Shown: positions 1-6,598 of the stretch, in pieces
Layout of the letters: each line of letters starts with the position of its first letter
How positions within the stretch are numbered: position 1 is the stretch's first letter
NCBI GenBank assembly: GCA_015767355.1
Contig: JADWMH010000048.1
Coordinates: forward strand, 4,733 to 11,480
Direction: 5' to 3'
Source of the DNA: Gammaproteobacteria bacterium
Lineage (GTDB): Bacteria > Pseudomonadota > Gammaproteobacteria > Chromatiales > Chromatiaceae
Length of the DNA stretch: 6,748 nucleotides
Made by a program: the position numbers and the translations under genes
The notes under the pieces: model-generated
Seen by the model: the letters and a program-made list of their open reading frames with translations, nothing else
The model's database searches: none
What the model was told of the DNA's origin: nothing

Positions 1-16
1 TCAAGATCCCTCGTCG

Positions 17-113
17 TTCGCCTACGTCATACATGGATGTATAAGTGTCGCCAGAGGCAGGATGCCGGAAGCGACCACGGACGTAGGTGAGGGGCGGAAG
101 CTTCGTGCCTCAC
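17..113. repeat. Structured inverted-repeat element downstream of purA
   Basis: This noncoding stretch contains several complementary arms. CCTACGTC at 21-28 pairs perfectly with GACGTAGG at 80-87, and read as plus-strand RNA the stem extends outward through 18-20/88-90 with one G-U pair. Inside it lie ATACAT/ATGTAT (29-34 with 37-42) and GTCGC/GCGAC (47-51 with 71-75), the latter enclosing GGCA/TGCC (56-59 with 63-66). Together these could form a branched fold. Adjacent GTGAGG/CCTCAC (87-92 with 108-113) could form a further hairpin around an AAGCTT site. No ORF with family resemblance is seen. I infer a dispersed repeat remnant or structured 3' region. No U-run follows on the minus strand, so it is not a classical purA terminator. 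Confidence 0.45.
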
Positions 114-135
114 TTCCCTCTGAATGACAAAATAA

Positions 136-162
136 TTCCGTGTGTTCCGTGTATTCCGTGGT
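136..162. repeat. Three tandem 9-bp units (TTCCGTG-type)
   Basis: Three consecutive 9-base units, TTCCGTGTG, TTCCGTGTA and TTCCGTGGT, lie end to end just downstream of the purA stop codon. The first seven bases are identical in all three. The array is too short, and has no unique spacers, to be a CRISPR. From memory, similar CACGGAA-type strings recur in intergenic DNA of many environmental proteobacteria, so this may be the edge of a dispersed repeat that also includes the structured DNA at 17-113. That link is inference. Confidence 0.6.
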
Positions 163-170
163 AAAAAATC

Positions 171-1463
171 TCAATCAAACGGGTGGCGCAGGATCAGAGT
201 CTCCTTGCGGTCGGGGCCGGTTGAGATGATATCAATCGGGGTTTCACACAGCTCTTCGACTTTGCGCAGATAATCTTTCGCGGCTTGCGGCAGGTCATCG
301 TAGGATTGCGTGCCTACGGTGGATTCGCTCCAGCCCGGCATTTCGATATAGTTCGGTTTGCACTGCCCGAAAAGATCGGCGCCAACCGGTGGAATATCCA
401 CCTCTTCACCGTTCAGGTCGTAGGAGACACAGATCTTGATCCGCTCCATGCCGTCGAGCACATCCAGTTTGGTAATGCAGATGCCGGTGACGCTACACAC
501 TTGAAGAGAGCGGCGCAGTGCAACGGTATCCAGCCATCCGCAACGGCGCTGACGCCCGGTGGTGGCGCCAAACTCGCGGCCTTTCTCTCCCAGGTATTTG
601 CCATCGTCATCGAACAACTCTGTCGGGAATGGTCCGGAGCCAACACGGGTGGTGTAGGCCTTGACGATACCCAGAATATAATCAAGATCAGCAGGACCAA
701 CACCCGAGCCGCTGGCCGCACCGCCAGCTGTCGTGGTGGAAGATGTCACATAGGGATAGGTGCCGTGATCGATATCCAGCAGCGCGCCCTGCGCTCCTTC
801 GAACATGATGCTTTTGCCGTCGCGGCGCATCTGGTGGAGAATGCCCGGAATATCGCCTATCATGGAGACCAGGGTTTCACGCTGCTGCAGTAACTCGTCG
901 AGTACAGCCTGGTAATCAACGGTATCAGCCTTGTAATAGTGCTGCAGCGCAAAGTTGTGATATTCCATCACCTCTGCCAGGCGCTCTTTCAAGTGTGCCT
1001 CGTCGACCAGTTCTCCCAGTCGCAGGCCGCGTCTGGAAACCTTGTCCTCATACGCCGGGCCAATGCCGCGGCCGGTAGTGCCGATCGCCTTGCTGCCGCG
1101 AGCGACTTCACGCGCATTGTCCAGGGCGATGTGGTACGGCAGAATCAACGGGCAGGATTCACTGATCCTGATGCGATCCCCTGCAGAGACGCCCGACTCT
1201 TCCAGTTCGCCCATCTCTTTCAGCAGTGCTGCAGGCGACAACACCACACCGTTGCCGATCAAACAGAGCACATCTTCACGCAGCACACCGGAGGGGATCA
1301 GGTGCAGAACCGTCTGTTTACCATCGATCACCAGTGTGTGTCCGGCGTTATGCCCGCCCTGAAAACGCACCACAGCCGAAGCTTTTTCGGTCAGCAGGTC
1401 AACAATCTTGCCTTTACCTTCATCACCCCACTGGGCGCCGATAACGACTACATTTTTTCCCAT
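171..1463 (-). CDS. purA: Adenylosuccinate synthetase
   Basis: PurA catalyses the first committed step from IMP to AMP: IMP + aspartate + GTP give adenylosuccinate, GDP and phosphate, in the cytoplasm. The 430-residue length matches the family (E. coli about 432). Visible motifs are QWGDEGKGK at residues 11-19 with the catalytic Asp14, GGHNAGHT at 36-43 with the catalytic His42, GTTGRGIGPAYEDK at 128-141, ATTGRQRR at 300-307 (IMP/GTP-binding arginine loop), TKLDVLDG at 331-338 and STGPDR at 414-419 (guanine-binding region). All expected key residues are present, so the enzyme should be active. The ATG start is preceded by a modest AGAGA sequence and gives the canonical N-terminus MGKNVVVIGAQWGDEGKGK. 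It is the last gene of the cluster, 111 bp after hisZ, and may have its own promoter in that gap. The stop is TGA, with no clear intrinsic terminator after it. Confidence 0.98.
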   Translation of the reverse strand: MGKNVVVIGAQWGDEGKGKIVDLLTEKASAVVRFQGGHNAGHTLVIDGKQTVLHLIPSGVLREDVLCLIGNGVVLSPAALLKEMGELEESGVSAGDRIRISESCPLILPYHIALDNAREVARGSKAIGTTGRGIGPAYEDKVSRRGLRLGELVDEAHLKERLAEVMEYHNFALQHYYKADTVDYQAVLDELLQQRETLVSMIGDIPGILHQMRRDGKSIMFEGAQGALLDIDHGTYPYVTSSTTTAGGAASGSGVGPADLDYILGIVKAYTTRVGSGPFPTELFDDDGKYLGEKGREFGATTGRQRRCGWLDTVALRRSLQVCSVTGICITKLDVLDGMERIKICVSYDLNGEEVDIPPVGADLFGQCKPNYIEMPGWSESTVGTQSYDDLPQAAKDYLRKVEELCETPIDIISTGPDRKETLILRHPFD

Positions 1464-1536
1464 CGTTCAAGTCTCTAATGAGTGGTTTTATTGCACCAGA
1501 TTCCATAGTGGAGCTGATACTTGTTCTATGAATTGA

Positions 1537-1563
1537 ATAACATTTTGCACATGTTGATGTAAA
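1537..1563 (-). promoter_or_regulatory. Possible purA promoter with internal dyad
   Basis: In the AT-rich 111-bp gap before purA, the minus strand shows TTTACA (1563-1558) and TGTTAT (1542-1537), resembling -35 and -10 boxes but separated by only 15 bp, shorter than ideal. An imperfect dyad with arms AACAT and ATGTT (1539-1555) overlaps the spacer and could be a repressor site. It does not match the PurR operator consensus known from E. coli. Read-through from hisZ is equally possible. This is a weak candidate. Confidence 0.2.
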
Positions 1564-1574
1564 TAATTCATATC

Positions 1575-2759
1575 CTATAATTTTTCAACAACCCAGCCTG
1601 TGTCGCTATAGCGTATCACCGAGTTGCACTGCATCTGCTGCGCATCACCCTGCTGTCCGGGCAACTCCCAGATCACGCATTTGCCTTCATTTCGCAGCTG
1701 CTCCACCAGGGACAACAGCCCGGCATTTTCACTCCAGGGAGCAAGTATTGCCTCCCTGCGTGGTGGTTGCTGCTCTTCGGCAACACGCACCAGCACTTTC
1801 AGATAGGCGCTGAAGCCTGTTGCAGGACGCGCTCTTCCAAAAGCCTTGCCGACATCATTATAGCGTCCGCCGCGGGCGATCTCGGTGCCGCTTCCCGGGG
1901 TAAAGGCGGCAAACACGACTCCTGTCTGATAATGATAGGCGCGCAGTTCCGCCAGATCAAAATGGATGGAGAGATCCGGATTCCGCCGCTGCACTTCTAC
2001 GGCAACCTGCTGCAGATAGTCGAGTGCTTCATGAACTTCTGTTGAGGCAGCAGCAAGCAATTCACGGGCGATGTCGAGTACTGTCTCATCTCCATTCAAT
2101 TGCGCCAGTGCATTGAGCATGGAAGCATCGCTGTCGCTGAGATCAAAACCGGCTATCAATGCTTTGATCTCCGGGATCGCCTTGCGCTGCAGCGCTTCAA
2201 AAAGCGCCATCTCCTGCTCATGATCAAGCCCGGTCTGTTTGACCAGGGCGCGATAGATGCCAACATGGCCGAGATCAACATGCAGTTGCCTGACACCGGC
2301 GGCCCTGATGGTCTCCAGCATCAGCAGCAGTATCTCCACATCGCTGGCGATACCGTCATGACCGAACAACTCGGCGCCAACCTGCAGCGGATTGCGGGTG
2401 CCACCAAAATGCTTGGAGCGGGTGCGCAGTACACTTCCCATATAACAGAGACGCGTAGGGGTATCGCGGCGCAGCTTGTGCGCATCGATACGCGCCACCT
2501 GCGGAGTAATATCTGCACGCACCCCCATCATGCGGCCGGAAACCTGGTCGGTCAGCTTGAAAGTGTGCACATCGAGATCGCTGCCCGTTCCCGTCAACAG
2601 CGAATCAAGATACTCGATGAAGGGGGTCATCACCAGTTCATAGCCCCATGTCTGATAGAGATCGATCAGCCTGCGGCGCAGCGCCTCGACCTGCGCCGCC
2701 TCTGGCGGCAGCAGCTCCTCTATCCCTTCCGGTAGCAGCCAGGTATTATTTTGACTCAC
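1575..2759 (-). CDS. hisZ: ATP phosphoribosyltransferase regulatory subunit HisZ
   Basis: HisZ is a catalytically inactive paralogue of histidyl-tRNA synthetase. It binds short-form HisG, and the HisG-HisZ complex performs and feedback-controls the first step of histidine synthesis (ATP + PRPP to phosphoribosyl-ATP). The 394-residue protein has a class II synthetase-like core: WLLPEGIEELLPPEA near residues 7-21, GVRADITPQVARIDA at 79-93, YHYQTGVVFAAF at 275-286 and RGGRYN at 296-301. The HisRS motif 2 glutamate is absent: the corresponding stretch reads VLRTRSKHFGGTRNPL (110-125). There is also no full anticodon-binding domain, only a short C-terminal region from about 335. These points favour HisZ over HisS. 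The start is GTG. The stop codon of the upstream gene lies in the same frame 9 bp earlier, so no longer start is possible. The Shine-Dalgarno is poor, suggesting coupling to the preceding gene. The stop is TAG. A short-form hisG should exist elsewhere in the genome. Confidence 0.95.
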   Translation of the reverse strand: MSQNNTWLLPEGIEELLPPEAAQVEALRRRLIDLYQTWGYELVMTPFIEYLDSLLTGTGSDLDVHTFKLTDQVSGRMMGVRADITPQVARIDAHKLRRDTPTRLCYMGSVLRTRSKHFGGTRNPLQVGAELFGHDGIASDVEILLLMLETIRAAGVRQLHVDLGHVGIYRALVKQTGLDHEQEMALFEALQRKAIPEIKALIAGFDLSDSDASMLNALAQLNGDETVLDIARELLAAASTEVHEALDYLQQVAVEVQRRNPDLSIHFDLAELRAYHYQTGVVFAAFTPGSGTEIARGGRYNDVGKAFGRARPATGFSAYLKVLVRVAEEQQPPRREAILAPWSENAGLLSLVEQLRNEGKCVIWELPGQQGDAQQMQCNSVIRYSDTGWVVEKL

Positions 2760-2768
2760 TGTGATGGC

Positions 2769-2954
2769 TCATGATTTGATGATATAAAGCAGCAGCAGGC
2801 CGGCAAGTATACTGCCGACAGCAATCTTGCGCAGCATCTGGTCATCCTGCTGCAGCATCGATTGAAGCGCAGAGCGATAACCGGAGGGAGAGAGCAGCGG
2901 TAATATACCCTCTATCACCAGCACCAGCGCCAAAGCAGCAAAAAGATCCTGCAT
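2769..2954 (-). CDS. DUF2065 (YjeT-family) small membrane protein
   Basis: A 61-residue protein with two predicted membrane helices (about residues 3-21 and 42-59) joined by a short polar loop containing QQDDQMLRK. It carries the family-like LVIEGILPLLSP segment at 12-23 near the end of helix 1, and a Gly/Leu-rich second helix. Length, topology and position directly after hflC match E. coli YjeT (DUF2065), whose function is not established. The gene starts with ATG 10 bp after the hflC stop, behind an AGGG placed unusually close to the start, and ends 9 bp before hisZ, so it is very probably in one transcript with both. Its constant position beside hflKC suggests, without proof, a role at the inner membrane connected with HflKC/FtsH. 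Confidence 0.88.
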   Translation of the reverse strand: MQDLFAALALVLVIEGILPLLSPSGYRSALQSMLQQDDQMLRKIAVGSILAGLLLLYIIKS

Positions 2955-2964
2955 TACCCTATTG

Positions 2965-3831
2965 TTACTTAGATTCGTTCAGATAGCGCAAAAACGACGA
3001 ATCCGGTTTCAACATCATGATGTCTCCGCCTTTGTCGAACGCCTTGAGATAGGATTGCAGACTGCGCCAGAATGCATAGAACTCGGTATCCTGGTTGAAA
3101 GCCACTGCATAGGTTTCGGCTGATTTGGCATCACCCTCACCACGCACTTTTTCAGCGTCGCGGTAGGCGTTTGCCAGGATCTCGATTTTCGCACGATCTG
3201 CGCCTGCATGGATACGCGATGCCGCCTCCTTGCCTTCAGCACGCAGCTCCTTGGCGCGCCGCTCCCGCTCTGTACGCATACGGCGGAAAACGGCTTCACT
3301 GAGCTTCTTCGGAAAATCGATTTTCTTGACACGCACATCGATGATCTCGATACCCAGCTCTGACGAATTCTCCGCAACATTGGTCGCAATCATCGCCATG
3401 ATGCTTTTCCGCTGTTCCGAAATCGCATCCTGAATCGGGTGTTTCGCGAACTCGTCACGGGATGCGGTATTGACACGCGCCGACAACAGCCGTGAAGCGT
3501 TGAGCAGATCACCGTTTGTTGATAAATAGTAGCGTTCGGCGTCTTTGATCCGCCATTTGACAAAAGAGTCGACAACAACGAATTTTTTCTCCTTGGTCTG
3601 ATACTCTTTTGCCGGGGCATCCAGTGTCTGCAGACGGCCGTCAAAACGTATTATCTCTTCGACAAACGGAATTCTGAAATGCAGCCCGGGCTCATAGCTG
3701 GATATAACAATCTTACCCAGGCGCTTCTTGATTGCCAGTTCCCGCTGGTCAACAGTGAACGCAGTCATCATGATGGCTGCCACAACAACGACTGCGACAA
3801 TCCCGATCAAACGTAATTTTCCACTGTTCAT
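2965..3831 (-). CDS. hflC: HflC, SPFH-domain modulator of FtsH protease
   Basis: HflC pairs with HflK in a large cage-like inner-membrane complex that surrounds FtsH and limits access of membrane-protein substrates to this AAA protease. The protein has one N-terminal membrane anchor (about residues 7-25), then a band-7/SPFH domain starting near VDQRELAIKKRLGKI (27-41) with PGLHFRIPF (48-56), and a charged helical, probably coiled-coil region at about 180-245 (RMRTERERRAKELRAEGKEA, 184-203). At 288 residues it is shorter than the E. coli protein (334), but it is complete at both ends and many proteobacterial HflC proteins are of this size. Its ATG overlaps the hflK stop in TGATG, and a strong GAGAGGAGA Shine-Dalgarno lies inside the 3' end of hflK, indicating coupled synthesis of the two partners. 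The stop is TAA. Confidence 0.97.
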   Translation of the reverse strand: MNSGKLRLIGIVAVVVVAAIMMTAFTVDQRELAIKKRLGKIVISSYEPGLHFRIPFVEEIIRFDGRLQTLDAPAKEYQTKEKKFVVVDSFVKWRIKDAERYYLSTNGDLLNASRLLSARVNTASRDEFAKHPIQDAISEQRKSIMAMIATNVAENSSELGIEIIDVRVKKIDFPKKLSEAVFRRMRTERERRAKELRAEGKEAASRIHAGADRAKIEILANAYRDAEKVRGEGDAKSAETYAVAFNQDTEFYAFWRSLQSYLKAFDKGGDIMMLKPDSSFLRYLNESK

Positions 3832-5006
3832 CAGCGCGTTCTCCTCTCTCTATTGACAGAGCGTCCCGGGCGGGTTTCGCGTTGCACCGGCTCGGAAACG
3901 GGCTCTGAATTTTCCTGCGAAGGTTGGGACATCACCTGCTGATCCTTAACCACGGTTTTTTGACGTTTCATCAATTGATCCAACGGCAGATAACTGACAA
4001 CATTGTCGCCCTGCTGATCCATCACGATCTTGCTGGTTCCGGAAAAAACCTGCTCTGCCGTCTCAAGATAGAGACGCTGCCGTGTGACTTCCGGAGCCTT
4101 TTGATACTCGCTCAGCAACGAGAGAAAGCGCTGCGATTCACCTTCAGAGTCAGCAATTTTCTTGGCTTTATAGGCCTGGGCGCCCTGATCAACCCTGGCT
4201 GCTTCACCACGCGCCTCGGGAATAATCTGGTTCGCATAGGCTTGCGCCTGGTTGACATAGCGCTCCTTGTCCTCTTCGGCCTTGTTGACATCATGGAATG
4301 CATCCTGAACTTCAGCCGGCGGCTTGGCATCATCGATATTGACGCCAACGATGTCGATTCCGGTCCGGTATTTTTCCATCAGTGCTTTAAGACTGGCTTC
4401 TACATCCGTTGAGACACCCTGACGATTTTTCGTGAGGACATTATCCAGCGGATTCTGGCCGACAATCGCTCGCAGAGCGGATTCAATGGAATTTTTCAGG
4501 GTCCCGATGGGATTATTCACCTGAAACAGAAAAGTCTTGGCATCGCCAATACGGTACTGAACCATCATTTTTACTTCAACGATGGTCTGATCCTCTGTCA
4601 GCATCTGCGTGTGCAGTGGTGAAGTCATGACCTCCTCGACATTGACGATCTCCTTTTTCTCAATTGGAAAAGGAAGATGCCAGCGAAAACCCGGATCTGT
4701 CACCTCGGAGAAAGCGCCAAAACGCGTCACCACAGCCCGCTCCTGCTGCTGCACAATATAGAAGCCTGTCGCAATCCACACAGCAACAGCGATGACGGCA
4801 AGCACAGCGAGCGCTTTTCCAGAAAGTTCACTGCTACCGCCGGAACCGCCGCTGCTCTCCTTACTGCCGCTGCTGCGGCCGCCGAAGAGTCCGCCAAACT
4901 TCTTTTTCAGATTCTTCAGTACTTCATCGAGATCAGGCGGGCCGTCCTGCTTGTTGCCACCACCCCAGGGATCACGATCGTTACCACCCGGTTCATTCCA
5001 GGCCAT
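3831..5006 (-). CDS. hflK: HflK, SPFH-domain modulator of FtsH protease
   Basis: HflK is the larger partner of HflC in the inner-membrane complex that regulates FtsH. The 391-residue protein (E. coli 419) opens with a typical cytoplasmic MAWNEPGG...DPWGGG segment and a Gly/Ser-rich linker (about 38-60). A membrane helix follows (about 64-84), then the SPFH domain from YIVQQQERAVVTRFG (83-97) with DPGFRWHLPFPIEK (104-117). A long Ala/Glu/Lys/Gln-rich helical region spans about 235-300, and the C-terminal tail is hydrophilic and Arg-rich (about 365-391). The ATG start is well supported by AGGAG at 5013-5017, six bases upstream. It lies 268 bp from hflX and may begin its own transcript with hflC, the DUF2065 gene and hisZ. 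The one-base TGATG overlap with hflC is intact. There is no sign of decay. Confidence 0.97.
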   Translation of the reverse strand: MAWNEPGGNDRDPWGGGNKQDGPPDLDEVLKNLKKKFGGLFGGRSSGSKESSGGSGGSSELSGKALAVLAVIAVAVWIATGFYIVQQQERAVVTRFGAFSEVTDPGFRWHLPFPIEKKEIVNVEEVMTSPLHTQMLTEDQTIVEVKMMVQYRIGDAKTFLFQVNNPIGTLKNSIESALRAIVGQNPLDNVLTKNRQGVSTDVEASLKALMEKYRTGIDIVGVNIDDAKPPAEVQDAFHDVNKAEEDKERYVNQAQAYANQIIPEARGEAARVDQGAQAYKAKKIADSEGESQRFLSLLSEYQKAPEVTRQRLYLETAEQVFSGTSKIVMDQQGDNVVSYLPLDQLMKRQKTVVKDQQVMSQPSQENSEPVSEPVQRETRPGRSVNRERRTR

Positions 5007-5137
5007 AAAAAACTCCTAAATAATTAAGTACTGCGCCTAAGAAAAATCGACGGCGGGCATCTATTGCTGCTGCCGGGAATGCACAGTGTTTTTAATAAAT
5101 CACACAAGAATGGGATTTTAGCCTGAAAGAGAGGGAA

Positions 5138-5166
5138 ATAACACTGTTAGTCGAAATCAATTGCAA
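5138..5166 (-). promoter_or_regulatory. Possible sigma70 promoter for hflKC
   Basis: On the minus strand, TTGCAA (5166-5161) and TGTTAT (5143-5138) are separated by 17 bp. Each matches four of six consensus bases. A start a few bases downstream would give a 5' leader of roughly 125 nt before hflK. The unusually wide gap after hflX makes a separate hflK promoter plausible. I saw no convincing sigma32 site. This is pattern-based only. Confidence 0.3.
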
Positions 5167-5173
5167 AGAAAAT

Positions 5174-5232
5174 GGTATCCATATCCCACACACACGCGAG
5201 GGAATGCGGGATACTCTCGCAATGACGATACC
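5174..5232. repeat. Nested inverted repeats between hflX and hflK
   Basis: The outer arms GGTATC (5174-5179) and GATACC (5227-5232) enclose the inner arms TATCCC (5182-5187) and GGGATA (5208-5213), all perfectly complementary. A competing pair, GCGAG (5196-5200) with CTCGC (5216-5220), offers an alternative fold. The CTCGCAATGAC segment (5216-5226) resembles the edge of short dispersed repeats common in proteobacterial intergenic DNA. With no U-run after the stem, it is not a standard terminator for hflX. It could instead be a structured spacer, an mRNA-processing site or a repeat remnant. Confidence 0.45.
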
Positions 5233-5274
5233 GTATGTGCTGAATAGTTACTAACAATGATAGATCAGCTGCTT

Positions 5275-6567
5275 TTATTTATCCGGATGGATTGCATGCA
5301 GAGCAGGCCAAATTTTCAACATCTGCATATAGCTTCGCCTTGGCAGAGAGATGTGCATGCGCCAACCACCATCCTGTGTCAACTCTTCATTTTGAATCGT
5401 GCCATCACGATAAAGGGCTGCACGTAATTTGCCCTGGGTTACATCCAGGGTAAGCCACCCCGTCACCTGGTCAGAACCCAGCAACTCCTTGAGCGCCTGT
5501 AGCAGCAGATCAATTCCCAACTCCTGCTGTGCGGAGATCCACACCCGTCGGGGCCGACCCTCGTCATCCCTGTCGATACGGGGCAGCACTTTTTCCAAAG
5601 CATCGATCTTGTTATAGACTTCCAGTTGAGGCACTTTGTCTGCCCCGATCTGCTGCAGGATATTCTGTACTTCCACAACCTGCTCGGCGTGTGCCGGATT
5701 CGATGCGTCGATCACGTGCAGCAGCAGTGCTGCATCAATCGACTCCTGCAGTGTCGAACGGAAGGCCGCAACCAGTTCATGCGGCAGACGTGAAATAAAG
5801 CCTACCGTGTCCACCAATATCACTGGCGTGTTGCCCGGCAGGCTCAATTTTCGCAGTGTAGGATCCAGGGTGGCAAACAGCTGATCCTGCGCATAGACAT
5901 CAGCACTGGTGAGATGGTTGAACAACGTTGATTTCCCGGCATTGGTATAACCGACAAGAGATGCAGTAGGGATATCGGCACGGCGGCGCGCCTTGCGGCC
6001 AAGCTCCCGCTGGGAATCGACCTTGAGCAGGCGTTTGCGAATGCGGGTAATGCGCTGTGCAATCAGGCGGCGGTCAGTTTCGAGCTGGGTTTCACCCGGG
6101 CCACGCAGGCCAATACCACCTTTTTGACGCTCCAGGTGTGTCCAGCCGCGAACCAGACGTGTCGACAGATGACGCAGCTGGGCCAGTTCGACCTGGAGTT
6201 TGCCTTCAAAGGATTGGGCGCGCTGTGCAAAGATGTCGAGAATCAGGCCGGTGCGATCCAGTACACGGCAGGAGAGCTGGCGCTCAATGTTGCGCTCCTG
6301 CGCAGGCGACAACTGGTTATCAAAAATCACCAGCTCCCCACTTTCAGCTTCAAGCAGCTGTTTGATCTCTTCGAGTTTGCCGCTGCCGATAAAGGTGTGT
6401 GGATCAGGAGATGAACGGCTGGTTGTTATGACTTCAATGGGAGTTGCTCCAGCGGAGCAGGCGAGATCTACAAACTCTGCAATCTCGTCATCATCAGACT
6501 GCTGCCGGAGTGCAACATACACCAGCACAGCCCGGTCGCCGCCGCCGGGGCGTTCAAACAGTTCCAC
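5275..6567 (-). CDS. hflX: Ribosome-associated GTPase HflX
   Basis: HflX is an Obg/HflX-class GTPase that binds the 50S subunit and, in studied bacteria, splits stalled 70S ribosomes under heat or antibiotic stress. The 430-residue length matches the family (E. coli 426). The N-terminal domain contains GSGKLEEI (61-68) and FDNQLSPAQERNIE (82-95). A helical linker follows, then the glycine-rich GGIGLRGPGETQLE (150-163). The G domain has GYTNAGKS (206-213, P-loop), ATLD (232-235, switch I region), DTVGF (253-257), NKID (319-322) and SA (345-346), followed by a C-terminal domain to residue 430. All nucleotide-binding motifs are intact. The start is GTG: an in-frame TGA 12 bases upstream rules out a longer protein, and the next internal Met is at about residue 404. 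The Shine-Dalgarno is weak. It lies 31 bp after hfq, consistent with the classical hfq-hflX transcript. The stop is TAA. Confidence 0.97.
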   Translation of the reverse strand: MELFERPGGGDRAVLVYVALRQQSDDDEIAEFVDLACSAGATPIEVITTSRSSPDPHTFIGSGKLEEIKQLLEAESGELVIFDNQLSPAQERNIERQLSCRVLDRTGLILDIFAQRAQSFEGKLQVELAQLRHLSTRLVRGWTHLERQKGGIGLRGPGETQLETDRRLIAQRITRIRKRLLKVDSQRELGRKARRRADIPTASLVGYTNAGKSTLFNHLTSADVYAQDQLFATLDPTLRKLSLPGNTPVILVDTVGFISRLPHELVAAFRSTLQESIDAALLLHVIDASNPAHAEQVVEVQNILQQIGADKVPQLEVYNKIDALEKVLPRIDRDDEGRPRRVWISAQQELGIDLLLQALKELLGSDQVTGWLTLDVTQGKLRAALYRDGTIQNEELTQDGGWRMHISLPRRSYMQMLKIWPALHAIHPDK

Positions 6568-6598
6568 GTAATTCGTTCAGAATAGTTTATTGATAGAT

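Noticed and set aside
136..162. CRISPR array
   Set aside because: The units are 9 bp, directly adjacent with no spacers, and there are only three. No cas genes are present.
300..307. Gln in the PurA RQRR arginine loop (residue 305) as an active-site change
   Set aside because: The arginines expected to contact IMP and GTP are retained at 304 and 306, and I recall RQRR as common in gammaproteobacterial PurA. The start/end values here are residue numbers; the DNA lies at roughly 541-564.
285..893. Plus-strand open frame of 202 codons opposite purA
   Set aside because: It lies wholly antisense to a fully conserved purA, resembles no protein family I recognise, and is explained by the codon bias of the opposite strand.
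939..1478. Plus-strand open frame of 179 codons opposite the purA 5' half
   Set aside because: Same antisense-shadow situation. The product is low in recognisable motifs and there is no supporting context.
2100..2735. Plus-strand open frame of 211 codons opposite hisZ
   Set aside because: Antisense to an intact hisZ. The translation shows no domain motifs and reads as a mirror of hisZ codon usage.
2965..3831. HflC truncation, because it is shorter than in E. coli
   Set aside because: The start is fixed by the TGATG overlap with hflK and a strong Shine-Dalgarno, the domains are complete, and shorter HflC proteins are usual outside enterics.
5041..5077. Intrinsic terminator on the minus strand before hflK (GGCA/TGCC stem, then GATTTTTC)
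   Set aside because: The stem is only 4 bp with an 11-nt loop and the T-run is about 10 nt away, so it does not meet terminator geometry.
5100..5125. Sigma32-like heat-shock promoter (TCCCATTC on the minus strand)
   Set aside because: The nearest CTTTCAG is only about 7 bp from it, far from the 13-15 bp spacing needed, and the -35 match is poor.
5083..5147. 8-bp inverted repeat ACAGTGTT/AACACTGT in the hflK leader
   Set aside because: The arms are 49 bp apart with no extension. A perfect 8-bp pair is expected by chance about every other time in a gap this size.
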